DNA from: Algoriphagus vanfongensis DSM 17529
GTDB lineage: Bacteria > Bacteroidota > Bacteroidia > Cytophagales > Cyclobacteriaceae
Length of the DNA: 64,000 bases
Assembly (NCBI RefSeq): GCF_000429465.1
Contig: NZ_AUBX01000009.1
Span: 186,001-250,000, forward strand
Reading direction: 5' to 3'
Made by a program: the position numbers and the translations under genes. Positions 17,275-26,825 of the stretch are shown piece after piece; position 1 is the stretch's first letter; every line of letters begins with the position of its first letter. Below the pieces are notes generated by a model. It saw only the letters and a list, made by a program, of their open reading frames with translations. It made no database searches and had not been told where the DNA came from.

Positions 17275-20200
17275 ATGATGAAAAAACTATTACCGATTTG
17301 GCTTTTCCTCCTGGTAGGGGTGGTGCATGCCCAAGTCACGGTGAAAGGTACCGTGACCTCCGGTGCAGACGGACTCTCTCTTCCGGGTGTGACAGTCTTA
17401 GTCAAAGGTACTACTACTGGTGTCGCTACAGATGCCGATGGTGCCTACAGTATTTCGGTGCCTTCATCCAATTCCGTTTTGGTGTACAGTTTCATTGGAT
17501 TCAAAGCTCAAGAAGTCCAAGTAGGTAACCAAACTGTCATCGATGTAGTGCTGGCCGAAGACATGGCTTCTTTGGATGAAGTCGTGGTCGTAGGATATGG
17601 TACGATGAAAAAACGGGACATGTCCAGTGCCCAAGTATCGGTGTCTTCAGAAGATATCGAGCGAACAGTCAATACGACGATCGAGCAGGCTCTCCAAGGT
17701 AGAGCAGCAGGTGTCTATGTGACTCAGAATACCGGTGCCCCAGGCGGTGGTATTTCAGTGAATATCCGTGGGATCAACTCGATTGGTGGTACCAACGAGC
17801 CGCTGTATGTGATCGACGGGGTGCAGATCCAGCCACAGACAGTGTCTTATGGCAATACTTCCTCCACTAATCCTCTCGCGGGACTCAATCCAAGTGATAT
17901 CGAGTCTATGGAGGTGCTACAGGGGCCATCTGCTACGGCGATCTATGGCTCTAGAGGTACCAATGGTGTCATTATGATCACTACCAAAAGAGGTAAATCT
18001 GGCGATACCAAAATCAGCTACAACTACCTTTTTTCGCTTCAAGATAAGCCTCAGCCTTTGGAAGTGATGACTTTGCAGCAGTATGCAATCATGACCAATG
18101 AGATCAATGAGATCTCGGGCGGTGACTCTCCTGCAGCATTCTTGGACCCTTCACTTTTGGGAGATGGGACAGATTGGCAAGAGGCTTTGTTTAAAACTGC
18201 GGCTTTGAACAAGCACTCCTTGAACCTCAATGGAGGAAATGACAAGACGCAATTTTATATCTCTGGTGAATATTTCGATCAGGAAGGTGTAGCTATTGGC
18301 TCTGCCTTTGAAAGATATTCCTTGAGAATGAATGTAGACAATCAGACCAGAAAATGGTTGAAACTAGGCGTCAACCTTCAGCTGTTCCATACAGATGAGC
18401 AATTGGCAACTGGGAGCTCTGATGTGATCAGCAATGCAATCCAAATGGCTCCAAATATTCCGGTAACTAATCCAGATGGTTCTTGGGGTGGTGCGGATCC
18501 TATCAATGGATCCAGCTTACAGTTTACACCACTTAACCCAATCGCTATGGCCAATCTATTGGACAGAAGCTATAAAAGAAGAGGTGCTTTGGGTGGATTC
18601 AATGTAGAAGTAGATATCATCGAAGGCTTGAAGTTCCGCACGATGATCAATGGGAATGTCAATTATAACAATGGTCATTTCTTTACGCCTACTTACACTT
18701 TGGGTGTGATTTCCAATGATGTGAATCAGTTGCAAAAAAACTCTGATAACAGTTTCTATTGGAACTGGAGTCAGATTGTTTCTTACAATAAGTCGTTTGG
18801 AAAGCATACAATTAACGCAATGATCAGCCACGAAGCTCAAGCTTCTCAATATGAATTTATGAACGCTGGTCGGGTTAATTTCCCTTCAAACGATCTTCCG
18901 GAACTTGGTTTGGGATCTGCACAAGGAGCTACCAATAGTGGTGGAGCAGGACATTGGGCAATGGAGTCTTACTTTGGTAGAGTCAACTATACCTTCAATG
19001 AGAAATATATCATTCTAGGAGCATTTAGAGCGGATGGATCCGCCAATTTTGGTCCGGAAAATCGATGGGGATATTTCCCATCTGTGTCTGCTGCTTGGAG
19101 AGTTTCTGAAGAAAGCTTCTTGGACGACGTAGATTGGATGGACGAGTTGAAATTGAGATTTGAGACTGGACTTACTGGTAATCAGGGGAATGCCAATGCG
19201 ATTTTCGCGCCATTGAGCTCGCCTAGTATTCCTACTCCTTGGGGAGGTGGTTTCTTGGTGTCACGATTTGGTAATCCATCCCTGAAGTGGGAAGAGACTC
19301 AGACAGTCAATGTGGGTTTCAACTTGAATATGTTCAACAACCGCGTGCAATTGGAAGCTGATTTCTATATGAAGAAAACAGACAACCTCCTGCTTCCAAA
19401 CCCACTTCCTTGGTATATGGGGACTTCCGCGGAAGGAAGTATCGGTACTCCAACTGTGAACATCGGTTCTTTGGAAAACAAAGGCTATGCGATCACTTTG
19501 AATACCATCAATATTGACAATAGAGCAAGTGGTTTTAGCTGGACTTCCAACTTCAATTTCTCAGGTTTCAAAACCGAAGTGACCAAGTTTTTCTCCGAAA
19601 CAGCTTTCATCGATCGTACTGCATGGTACATGAATGATTTCACACAGAGAGCAGCGATTGGACAGGCTCCTTGGTTATTCTACGGTTATGTTTCAGATGG
19701 TCTTTTCCAGTCTTTGGAAGATGTGGAGTCTAGTGCCAGACCAGTAGACAATTCTGGAAATCCATTGCCAGTGGGTGAAGACGGCATCTATGTCGGCGAT
19801 ATCAAGTACAAGGATCTCAATGGTGATGGTGTGATCGATGAAAGAGATCAGACTTTTATCGGTAACCCTTGGCCGAAATTCACTTTCGGTACTACGCAGA
19901 CATTCAGCTTCAAGAATTTCACTTTGGACATGTTGTTCACAGGTTCTGTAGGTAATGATATCTACAACTACAACCGCTTCAACAACATCGCACCTAACAA
20001 CATCTATTTGGGAAGAAACATGCTAGCTGAGACCTACGACTACGCTCGCATCGGAATGGATGATGCGGGTGATCCGTACATCGTCAATTCTGAAACAGAA
20101 ATTCCAAGAATTACATTGACTGACTTGAATGGCAATAGCAGCCGAATCTCGGATCAGTATGTAGAGGATGGGACTTTTGTGAGATTGAAAAATGTGCAGT

Positions 20201-20433
20201 TGACCTATAATGTGCCTACATCTCTGCTTGGAAATCAAAATGTCATCCGAGGCGGAAGAATCATGGTAGGGGTACAAAATGCACTTACTTGGACCAAGTA
20301 CAAAGGCTATGACCCGGAAGTGGGCGCGTATGTGGGTAACAATGTGTCTGCTGAAAACCAGCTCATCGGAGTTGATTTTGCAAGGTATCCGCAGACCAGA
20401 ATGTACACTGTCAGCGTAGGAATTGACTTTTAA
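17275..20433 (+). CDS. SusC/RagA-type TonB-dependent outer-membrane transporter
   Basis: A 1052-residue SusC-like transporter. Signal peptide (MMKKLLPIWLFLLVGVVHAQ), then a carboxypeptidase-D-like domain about 21-100 (VTVKGTVTSGADGLSLPGVT), the TonB-dependent plug about 105-235 with EVVVVGYGT and GSRGTNGVIMITTKRG, and a 22-strand barrel to the C-terminal aromatic-ended strand (YTVSVGIDF). It would import oligosaccharides released at the surface, driven by TonB. The susD gene follows by 18 bases. The HTCS-type operator upstream suggests induction by the same glycan. Sequence alone does not fix the substrate; the GH5 and GH9 neighbours favour a beta-1,4-glucan. Confidence 0.97.
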   Translation: MMKKLLPIWLFLLVGVVHAQVTVKGTVTSGADGLSLPGVTVLVKGTTTGVATDADGAYSISVPSSNSVLVYSFIGFKAQEVQVGNQTVIDVVLAEDMASLDEVVVVGYGTMKKRDMSSAQVSVSSEDIERTVNTTIEQALQGRAAGVYVTQNTGAPGGGISVNIRGINSIGGTNEPLYVIDGVQIQPQTVSYGNTSSTNPLAGLNPSDIESMEVLQGPSATAIYGSRGTNGVIMITTKRGKSGDTKISYNYLFSLQDKPQPLEVMTLQQYAIMTNEINEISGGDSPAAFLDPSLLGDGTDWQEALFKTAALNKHSLNLNGGNDKTQFYISGEYFDQEGVAIGSAFERYSLRMNVDNQTRKWLKLGVNLQLFHTDEQLATGSSDVISNAIQMAPNIPVTNPDGSWGGADPINGSSLQFTPLNPIAMANLLDRSYKRRGALGGFNVEVDIIEGLKFRTMINGNVNYNNGHFFTPTYTLGVISNDVNQLQKNSDNSFYWNWSQIVSYNKSFGKHTINAMISHEAQASQYEFMNAGRVNFPSNDLPELGLGSAQGATNSGGAGHWAMESYFGRVNYTFNEKYIILGAFRADGSANFGPENRWGYFPSVSAAWRVSEESFLDDVDWMDELKLRFETGLTGNQGNANAIFAPLSSPSIPTPWGGGFLVSRFGNPSLKWEETQTVNVGFNLNMFNNRVQLEADFYMKKTDNLLLPNPLPWYMGTSAEGSIGTPTVNIGSLENKGYAITLNTINIDNRASGFSWTSNFNFSGFKTEVTKFFSETAFIDRTAWYMNDFTQRAAIGQAPWLFYGYVSDGLFQSLEDVESSARPVDNSGNPLPVGEDGIYVGDIKYKDLNGDGVIDERDQTFIGNPWPKFTFGTTQTFSFKNFTLDMLFTGSVGNDIYNYNRFNNIAPNNIYLGRNMLAETYDYARIGMDDAGDPYIVNSETEIPRITLTDLNGNSSRISDQYVEDGTFVRLKNVQLTYNVPTSLLGNQNVIRGGRIMVGVQNALTWTKYKGYDPEVGAYVGNNVSAENQLIGVDFARYPQTRMYTVSVGIDF

Positions 20434-20451
20434 CCCAAAAGAACGAATCAA

Positions 20452-22116
20452 ATGAAAAGATTTATAAAAAGCACGAATTTCCTGGCGGGAGCTGCAGCCT
20501 TGGTTTTGGGACTATCGTCATGCTCTGATGAGTTTTTGGACAGGCCTCCATTAGATGCAATTGTAGATGCTAACTTCTACAAAAACGATGACCAAATCCT
20601 GGCTGCTTCTGCGCCGCTTTATAACATTGTCTGGTTTGCATACAATGACAAAGCAAGTCATGGTATAGGGGATGCCAGAGGTGGAATTTTGACTTCAGGA
20701 TCCTATCAGCTGGAAAATGTCCGTTTCAATACGACAGGTGAAACCGCCGAAAATGGGGCCGCTTGGAGAGCATTCTACAATGTGGTAGCTCAGTCCAACT
20801 CTTTGATTAATAATATCAACAGCTTTGCCGGTGAAGACGTGACCGAAAGGATCAAAAATCACGGGATCGCTGAAGGTCGATTTATGAGAGGTTTGGCATA
20901 CTCTTACCTGGTTCAAAACTGGGGGGCTGTGCCTATCATTACGAATAATACTACCTTGCTACAGGATACGACTTTGACCAGACATACCGAAGAGTCTGTT
21001 TGGCAGTTTATCATCAAAGACTTGAGGTATGCGGCAGAAAATCTGCCTGATGCAAGTGTGCAGCCAGGTAGACTCAATCAGTGGAGTGCAGAAGGCGTTT
21101 TGGCTAAGATGTACCTGATCAAAGCGGGGATTTCTGGAACCAGAAATCAGTCTGATCTAGACTCAGCAGCCTATTTTGCCAAGCGTGTGATCGACTATAG
21201 TGGAGCCAGTTTGATGGAGGACTATGAGGATCTATTCAAGACGGCAAACAACAACAACTCTGAAACGCTAGCTGCACTGCAGTGGACCTACAATGCCGGT
21301 CAGGCCGGTGCTTGGGGAGCTCAAAATTCCGTTCAGGCATTTTTGGCCTTTGGATCTGAGATCACAGGTTTCGGTGATGGATGGGGTGGAGATATCGGAG
21401 CTTCCAAGTGGATGTTGGATCTCTACGATGATTTCACTTTCGATACTAGGAGAAAAGGAAGCTTTATGTTTCCAGGCGATCATTATACCTATATCACGCA
21501 AGTACCTCCAGGTGGATCTGCACAGCAGTTGAGAGTGCCGGCAAGAAGCACTGACGGCGCGAGAGATTACAATGGAAGAGCTTGGGTGAAAAAGTATGTG
21601 GTAGGGAGACCTGAAGATAATGATGGTAAGGTAGTGCAGCAGGGAACTGAAATCAACACCTACATCCTTCGACTTTCAGATGTGTACTTGACCTATGCGG
21701 AAGCTATTTTAGATAAAAACCCAGACGAAGCACTCATGTATGTCAATTTGGTAAGAGAGCGAGCAGGAGTCAATCCATTAAGCTCAATCACTTGGCAGGA
21801 CATCTTCGAAGAGAGAATCATTGAGTTTGCGATGGAAGGACAGGCTTGGTATGAATTTACCAAACTGCACTACTATGATCCTCAGAAAGCCTACGAGATC
21901 CTTTCTAATCAGGACCGAGGTACTTTCAGAGTTTATCCTGACAAATTGCCGGATCCTACGCTATGGGAAGTGATCATTCCTGAGGATGATACTACTCCGA
22001 GATTTTTCACAGTGAATAGCTCTAATTTCTTAATTCCGATCCCGTCATCTGAATTGTCCAGAGCTCCAAACTTGAGAAAACCACCGGTCGCTTACGATTT
22101 CAGTTCCGGAGAATGA
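20452..22116 (+). CDS. SusD/RagB-type outer-membrane glycan-binding lipoprotein
   Basis: A 554-residue SusD-family lipoprotein with lipobox LGLSSCSDEF (acylated Cys about residue 24). The N-terminal TPR-like half shows the family motif FLDRPPLDAIVDANFYKNDDQ, and the C-terminal half has YILRLSDVYLTYAEA, ERAGVNPLSSITW and FEERIIEFAMEGQAWYEF, all standard for RagB/SusD. It caps the SusC barrel and hands over glycan. Directly follows susC in one operon and precedes the IPT-domain binding lipoprotein by 16 bases. Confidence 0.97.
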   Translation: MKRFIKSTNFLAGAAALVLGLSSCSDEFLDRPPLDAIVDANFYKNDDQILAASAPLYNIVWFAYNDKASHGIGDARGGILTSGSYQLENVRFNTTGETAENGAAWRAFYNVVAQSNSLINNINSFAGEDVTERIKNHGIAEGRFMRGLAYSYLVQNWGAVPIITNNTTLLQDTTLTRHTEESVWQFIIKDLRYAAENLPDASVQPGRLNQWSAEGVLAKMYLIKAGISGTRNQSDLDSAAYFAKRVIDYSGASLMEDYEDLFKTANNNNSETLAALQWTYNAGQAGAWGAQNSVQAFLAFGSEITGFGDGWGGDIGASKWMLDLYDDFTFDTRRKGSFMFPGDHYTYITQVPPGGSAQQLRVPARSTDGARDYNGRAWVKKYVVGRPEDNDGKVVQQGTEINTYILRLSDVYLTYAEAILDKNPDEALMYVNLVRERAGVNPLSSITWQDIFEERIIEFAMEGQAWYEFTKLHYYDPQKAYEILSNQDRGTFRVYPDKLPDPTLWEVIIPEDDTTPRFFTVNSSNFLIPIPSSELSRAPNLRKPPVAYDFSSGE

Positions 22117-22132
22117 TGTCTAAAGTTTAACA

Positions 22133-23425
22133 ATGATCAAGACTATGAAACTTATAAAATATCCAAAATACCTTTCTCATTCTCTGGTGGTAGCATCTCT
22201 ATTGACTTTGGTCATGGCATTGGGCTCCTGTCAGGAGGAAGATGAGAATGATATCAATGTGGGTCCACCACAGATTGAGCGTGTCAGGACTACAGATCCC
22301 ACGACGACAGATAGCGCTTTGACTTCTGCTACATTGGGAACTACGCTGGCTATCATGGGAAATAATTTTCTCGGCACTCAGCAAGTATACCTGAATGATT
22401 ATCCGCTAGGAGTGAATACTGCTTATGTAACCAATAATTCAGTGATCGTGACTGTCACAGACAGTGTCCCTACTGTGGCTACAAATCCAGATGTGCCAAA
22501 CACATTGAGAATTGTGACCAAATCAGGTGAGTCCGTGATCGATTTCCAGACCTTGCCGCCGGCTCCTCAGATCCTGCAGGTGAAAAACCAATATGTGAAG
22601 CCAGGAGATGAGCTGGAGATCTATGGTCGTTATTTCTACTTTGTGGATACGGTCTATTTCCCTGGAGAAGATGTCTATGTGACTTCAGGGTTTCAGACCA
22701 ATAGCGCTGGAAATACTCTTAAAGTAACAGTACCGGAAGGACTGGACTTTTCCGAAAGTCAATCAATAGGAATCATCACCAAGAGTGGTGGCTCAGTGGC
22801 AGGACGTACTTCTCAGATCTATGCCGGCAAAGGCATGGTGGCCGACTTTGATACCAATGGAGCATTGGAGTGGCCTTGGAATTGGGGATGGGGACTCTCC
22901 GGTGAGATGATCAAACCGTCTCAGCCTGGCATAGAAAGTTTGGAAGGAAGCTTTGCAGGCATGAATCAGGCTTTCCCGGCTAATTACGGTTGGAATAACG
23001 ACAAAGTGCTTAACCTGACCAATTGGGATGGTGTACAAATATTCCCTACTGAGCCTGGAACTGATTATGCGCCAAGTACTCCAGCTAACAAGTTTGATAT
23101 CCGTCTGGAGATGGCAGTCAGTTCGACAGCTTCCATTGACGGTTTGGAATTGCAATTCTGGTTCCCTGACAAAAACGGAAACGAACTCAGCTACAATCTA
23201 CCTATTACAGATGTGATCAGGCAGACAGATGGTTCTTGGTACACCGTTTCAGTCAACTTGAGCCTATTGACCAATGGTACCACGCGTCTAAACACCTATC
23301 AGGATCTGCTGGATGGTGATGGATGGGCCAAGCAGTTGAGGCTAGTTGTGATCAATCCTACTGCCAATGATATCTCTGCGGTCATGGGCTTTGATAATAT
23401 CAGAATAATTCGCGCAGTTAATTAA
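22133..23425 (+). CDS. Surface glycan-binding lipoprotein with IPT/TIG domains
   Basis: A 430-residue protein in the place usually held by the surface glycan-binding protein of a Sus-like operon. Signal and lipobox (LTLVMALGSCQEE) are followed by two IPT/TIG immunoglobulin-like domains, about residues 42-145 and 145-235, with GTTLAIMGNNF and GDELEIYGRYF as the first strands of each. The C-terminal about 190 residues, rich in tryptophan (WPWNWGWGLSG, YGWNND), are likely the carbohydrate-binding part. It is the last gene of the susC operon, closed by a terminator at 23446. No catalytic motif is seen. Confidence 0.88.
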   Translation: MIKTMKLIKYPKYLSHSLVVASLLTLVMALGSCQEEDENDINVGPPQIERVRTTDPTTTDSALTSATLGTTLAIMGNNFLGTQQVYLNDYPLGVNTAYVTNNSVIVTVTDSVPTVATNPDVPNTLRIVTKSGESVIDFQTLPPAPQILQVKNQYVKPGDELEIYGRYFYFVDTVYFPGEDVYVTSGFQTNSAGNTLKVTVPEGLDFSESQSIGIITKSGGSVAGRTSQIYAGKGMVADFDTNGALEWPWNWGWGLSGEMIKPSQPGIESLEGSFAGMNQAFPANYGWNNDKVLNLTNWDGVQIFPTEPGTDYAPSTPANKFDIRLEMAVSSTASIDGLELQFWFPDKNGNELSYNLPITDVIRQTDGSWYTVSVNLSLLTNGTTRLNTYQDLLDGDGWAKQLRLVVINPTANDISAVMGFDNIRIIRAVN

Positions 23426-23445
23426 TTGAGGTTTACATACTGATT

Positions 23446-23477
23446 TCTCCGGGAGGATGTTTCTCCCGGAGATTTTT
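23446..23477 (+). terminator. Intrinsic terminator of the susCD operon
   Basis: Ten-base-pair perfect stem (TCTCCGGGAG 23446-23455 with CTCCCGGAGA 23463-23472), 7-base loop and T-tract 23473-23477. It lies 20 bases after the glycan-binding protein stop and just before the FG-GAP lipoprotein gene. Confidence 0.92.
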
Positions 23478-23481
23478 CCAT

Positions 23482-26400
23482 GTGTACCAAATTCACCCTT
23501 CCTTGATCTCCATCGCTCGATTTCAGCTATTTTCTACAGTCACAGGGATACTGGGATGCTTGGTTTTATTTGCCTGTGGCAAAAAAAACTCTGAAGAGAG
23601 CAAAAGCCAAAGCTTATTCGAAGTAGTACCACTAGATTCTTCAGGGCTGACTTTTACCAATCAGATTGCCGAAAGCGGCTTGGCTAACGTCCTTAGCTAC
23701 CAGTATTTTTACAATGGAGGAGGAGTGGCCGTGGGAGATCTTAATAATGATGGCTTGGAAGATGTTTTTTTTACAGCCAATCAGAAGCCAAATGCACTTT
23801 TTCTCAACAAAGGCAATCTCAAATTTAGAGACATCACCTTAGCTACAGGCACAGGAGGTAAAGCCAATTCCTGGGCGACTGGAGCTGCCATCGTTGATAT
23901 CAATTCCGATGGACTCAAAGATATTTATGTTTGCTATTCCGGCGATTTGGATGAAAACTCCAGAAGAAATGAGCTTTTCGTCAATCAGGGTCTGGATAGC
24001 GACGGTATTCCGTTTTTTAAAGAAATGGCCAGCGGATTTGGTTTGGATGATCCTGCTTATTCTATGGCTGCGTATTTTTCTGATTTGGATCAGGATGGGG
24101 ATCTAGATATGCTTCTGCTCAATCACAATCCAAGTCTTTTTACCAATCTCAATGAGCAGATTTTTAAATCAATGCTGGCAGCTACTGATCCGATGAGCAT
24201 GTCAAAAATCTACAGGAATGAAGGGGGTAAGTATATCGATGTGACATTGGAGTCAGGATTGTCAGGCAGTCCTTTAAGTTACGGACTCGGTGCAGTCATT
24301 GCGGATTTCAATATGGATGGTTTTCCGGATATCTATCTCGGCAATGATTATTCTGCTCCTGACTATTTCTATATCAATCAGGGCGATGGTACTTTCCAAA
24401 ATCAACTTGCGCAGGCCTTTTCCCTGACCAGCCAGTATACGATGGGAATCGATGCAGCTGATTTTGATCAAGATGGCTGGCTGGATCTGATCAGCCTAGA
24501 CATGCTGCCAGAAGACAACAAAAGACAAAAACTTCTCCACAGTCCTGAGAATTACGAGCATTATCAACTTTTTGTAAAATCTGGTCTTCATCATCAGCAC
24601 ATGCGAAACATGCTGCAGGTCAATAATCAGGATGGAACATTTTCAGAAGTAGGGACACTCGCTGGCATAGAAGCCACAGACTGGAGTTGGGCCCCATTGG
24701 CGGCGGATTTTGACAATGATTCTTGGACAGATTTGTTTGTGTCCAATGGCTTTTTGAAAGATTTTACCAACCTGGATTTTATCAATTATCGCAATTCCCA
24801 GCTGTCCCAGGGAAAGGTAACACCTGAATCCCTGATGGATTTGATCCAAAAAATGCCCGCTACCAAAATTGGCAACTACATGTATCGCAATCAAGGCGGT
24901 CTACAATTTGAAAATGTGTCTCAGCAATGGGGGCTAGATCAGCCTGGAAATAGCAATGGTGCTATCTATGCGGATCTGGATCTAGATGGAGATTTGGACT
25001 TGCTGATCAACAATCTCAATGAACCTGCACAGCTAATTGAAAATAAGACGGAAGGCTCTAAAGCAAATTATTTGCAAGTAGAGCTGAAAGGTCAAGCTAG
25101 TAATCGAGATGGTATTGGGGCGAAGGTCTGGCTCTATAGTGATACTAAGACACAGTTTCAGGAGCAGGTTGTCTACAAAGGCTATCAGGGAAATGTAAGT
25201 GCCATTTTGCACTTTGGGCTGGGTGCGGCTACTCCGGACTCCTTACGTATTCTATGGCCTGACGGAAAGACGGAAGTGATTTCATCCATGCAGTCTAACC
25301 AGAGAACCATTTTGGAGCATGGAAATGCCCAATCTCCCACGCAAGCAAGATCTCAAAAGGCAACAGGATGGTCTAAAAAGAACGAGTGGAAAATTGCAGA
25401 TCTGAAAGAACCCGTTCAAGATTTCAAGGCACAAGGACAATTGCTGTATTCATCGGCTAATCGACTGATTCATCTGGCGGCAGGAAACTGGGGGCAGGAA
25501 GCTTCTCAAACTTTATTCTTTTCTGATGCTGATGGTACTATCTGGGCGATTGACGAAAGCAAGCAAGATTTTCAGCAGAAAAAAAAGGTGCTTGAGAGTG
25601 TTGGTCTAGCTGTCAATGAACTCAATGTTGCAGACTTAGATGGAGATGGTTTAGATGATATTTGGGTGAGCTATCGGGATTCTTCTGAAGGGACCTTGTC
25701 ACGAATTGGCTTTCAGGAGAAAACTGGAGAATTTACTTTAATTGACATTTCTAATATTATTGAAAATAAGTGGTTTATAAATTTATTGACTCCTTGGGAT
25801 TTTGATCAGGATGGTGACTTGGATCTCCTGCTTGGAGGTGGGTATAAGCTAGGAAGATGGCCGGAATCTAGCGAATCAATGGTTTATGAAAATCTTGGAA
25901 ATCGTCAGTTTCAACTCAAGGAAAGCTCTGTTCTGAAGGACATACAACGTGTCAATGACATGAAAGTACTGGACCTGACAGGCAATGGAGCTTCACAGGT
26001 TTTAATTGCTTCTGAGTTTGCTCAGCCTTTACTCTTATCATTCGATGGCACTGACTTTTTATTGGATACTATTCCAGGATTGCTGAAGGACAGAGGGCTA
26101 TGGCAAAGTGTATTTTATGAGAAAAAATCAGATCAGTCGGAGGTATTGATTCTTGGCAATTGGGGCCTCAATAGTCGATTACAAGCTGATAAATCTCACC
26201 CCTTAAAACTTTATTTTGCTGATTTTGATAAAAATGGTTCTGTCGATCCGCTGATGGAAATGAAAATCGGGGAGGGTGTTTATCCTTTCTTTTCTAGGGA
26301 TGAATTGGCGGCGCAGTTGTATAAGAAAAAGGCCTCTTTCCCGGATCATACCGGATATTCTGAAGCGACAATGTCTTCTATTCTCACTGATAGTGAAATG

Positions 26401-26775
26401 AAAGAAGCTGAGATCCTTCAGGTAGATACTTTGGCGACAATCGCCTATCACAGAGTAGATGGTCAATGGAAATCAATCCAGCTTCCTCTTGAGCTACAAT
26501 ATGCCCCGCTAGACCAGTTGCTCTCACTTGGTTCTGATCAGATTTTGGCCTTAGGCAATAAAGAAAGTACCCGTTTGAAACTCGGGAAACTAACTGCCAA
26601 TCCTGGATTTATTCTGGAATTTGATGAATCAGGGTTGCTACAGAAGCCACAAGCAAATCTGGGTATGAGAGGGGAAGTAGTCGATGGAGTTTTGCTGGGT
26701 AAAACCCTTTGGGTTTCTGATACGCATGGCAAACTTTATCAATTTGTTTACAGTAAAAATGATAGCCTAAATTGA
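23482..26775 (+). CDS. FG-GAP/VCBS repeat lipoprotein with ASPIC/UnbV domain
   Basis: A 1097-residue exported protein. The start region carries a lipobox (CLVLFACGKK). Residues about 60-500 and 640-960 hold two sets of FG-GAP/VCBS propeller repeats with calcium-type DxDxDG loops (for example DLNNDGLEDVFF, DLDQDGDLDMLLL, DFDQDGDLDLLLGGG). Between them, about 530-610, is an ASPIC/UnbV domain (RDGIGAKVWLYS, LHFGLG, LRILWPDGK). It resembles the large CRTAC1-like surface proteins often found beside SusCD pairs; their role is unknown and adhesion or glycan binding is only a guess. The start is uncertain: GTG at 23482 or TTG eight codons in. The GH9 gene begins at or after its stop. Confidence 0.88.
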   Translation: MYQIHPSLISIARFQLFSTVTGILGCLVLFACGKKNSEESKSQSLFEVVPLDSSGLTFTNQIAESGLANVLSYQYFYNGGGVAVGDLNNDGLEDVFFTANQKPNALFLNKGNLKFRDITLATGTGGKANSWATGAAIVDINSDGLKDIYVCYSGDLDENSRRNELFVNQGLDSDGIPFFKEMASGFGLDDPAYSMAAYFSDLDQDGDLDMLLLNHNPSLFTNLNEQIFKSMLAATDPMSMSKIYRNEGGKYIDVTLESGLSGSPLSYGLGAVIADFNMDGFPDIYLGNDYSAPDYFYINQGDGTFQNQLAQAFSLTSQYTMGIDAADFDQDGWLDLISLDMLPEDNKRQKLLHSPENYEHYQLFVKSGLHHQHMRNMLQVNNQDGTFSEVGTLAGIEATDWSWAPLAADFDNDSWTDLFVSNGFLKDFTNLDFINYRNSQLSQGKVTPESLMDLIQKMPATKIGNYMYRNQGGLQFENVSQQWGLDQPGNSNGAIYADLDLDGDLDLLINNLNEPAQLIENKTEGSKANYLQVELKGQASNRDGIGAKVWLYSDTKTQFQEQVVYKGYQGNVSAILHFGLGAATPDSLRILWPDGKTEVISSMQSNQRTILEHGNAQSPTQARSQKATGWSKKNEWKIADLKEPVQDFKAQGQLLYSSANRLIHLAAGNWGQEASQTLFFSDADGTIWAIDESKQDFQQKKKVLESVGLAVNELNVADLDGDGLDDIWVSYRDSSEGTLSRIGFQEKTGEFTLIDISNIIENKWFINLLTPWDFDQDGDLDLLLGGGYKLGRWPESSESMVYENLGNRQFQLKESSVLKDIQRVNDMKVLDLTGNGASQVLIASEFAQPLLLSFDGTDFLLDTIPGLLKDRGLWQSVFYEKKSDQSEVLILGNWGLNSRLQADKSHPLKLYFADFDKNGSVDPLMEMKIGEGVYPFFSRDELAAQLYKKKASFPDHTGYSEATMSSILTDSEMKEAEILQVDTLATIAYHRVDGQWKSIQLPLELQYAPLDQLLSLGSDQILALGNKESTRLKLGKLTANPGFILEFDESGLLQKPQANLGMRGEVVDGVLLGKTLWVSDTHGKLYQFVYSKNDSLN

Positions 26776-26825
26776 ACTTACTGAATTCATATAAAAAACT
26801 GTTATTAAGTGTAATAGGTTGCTTT

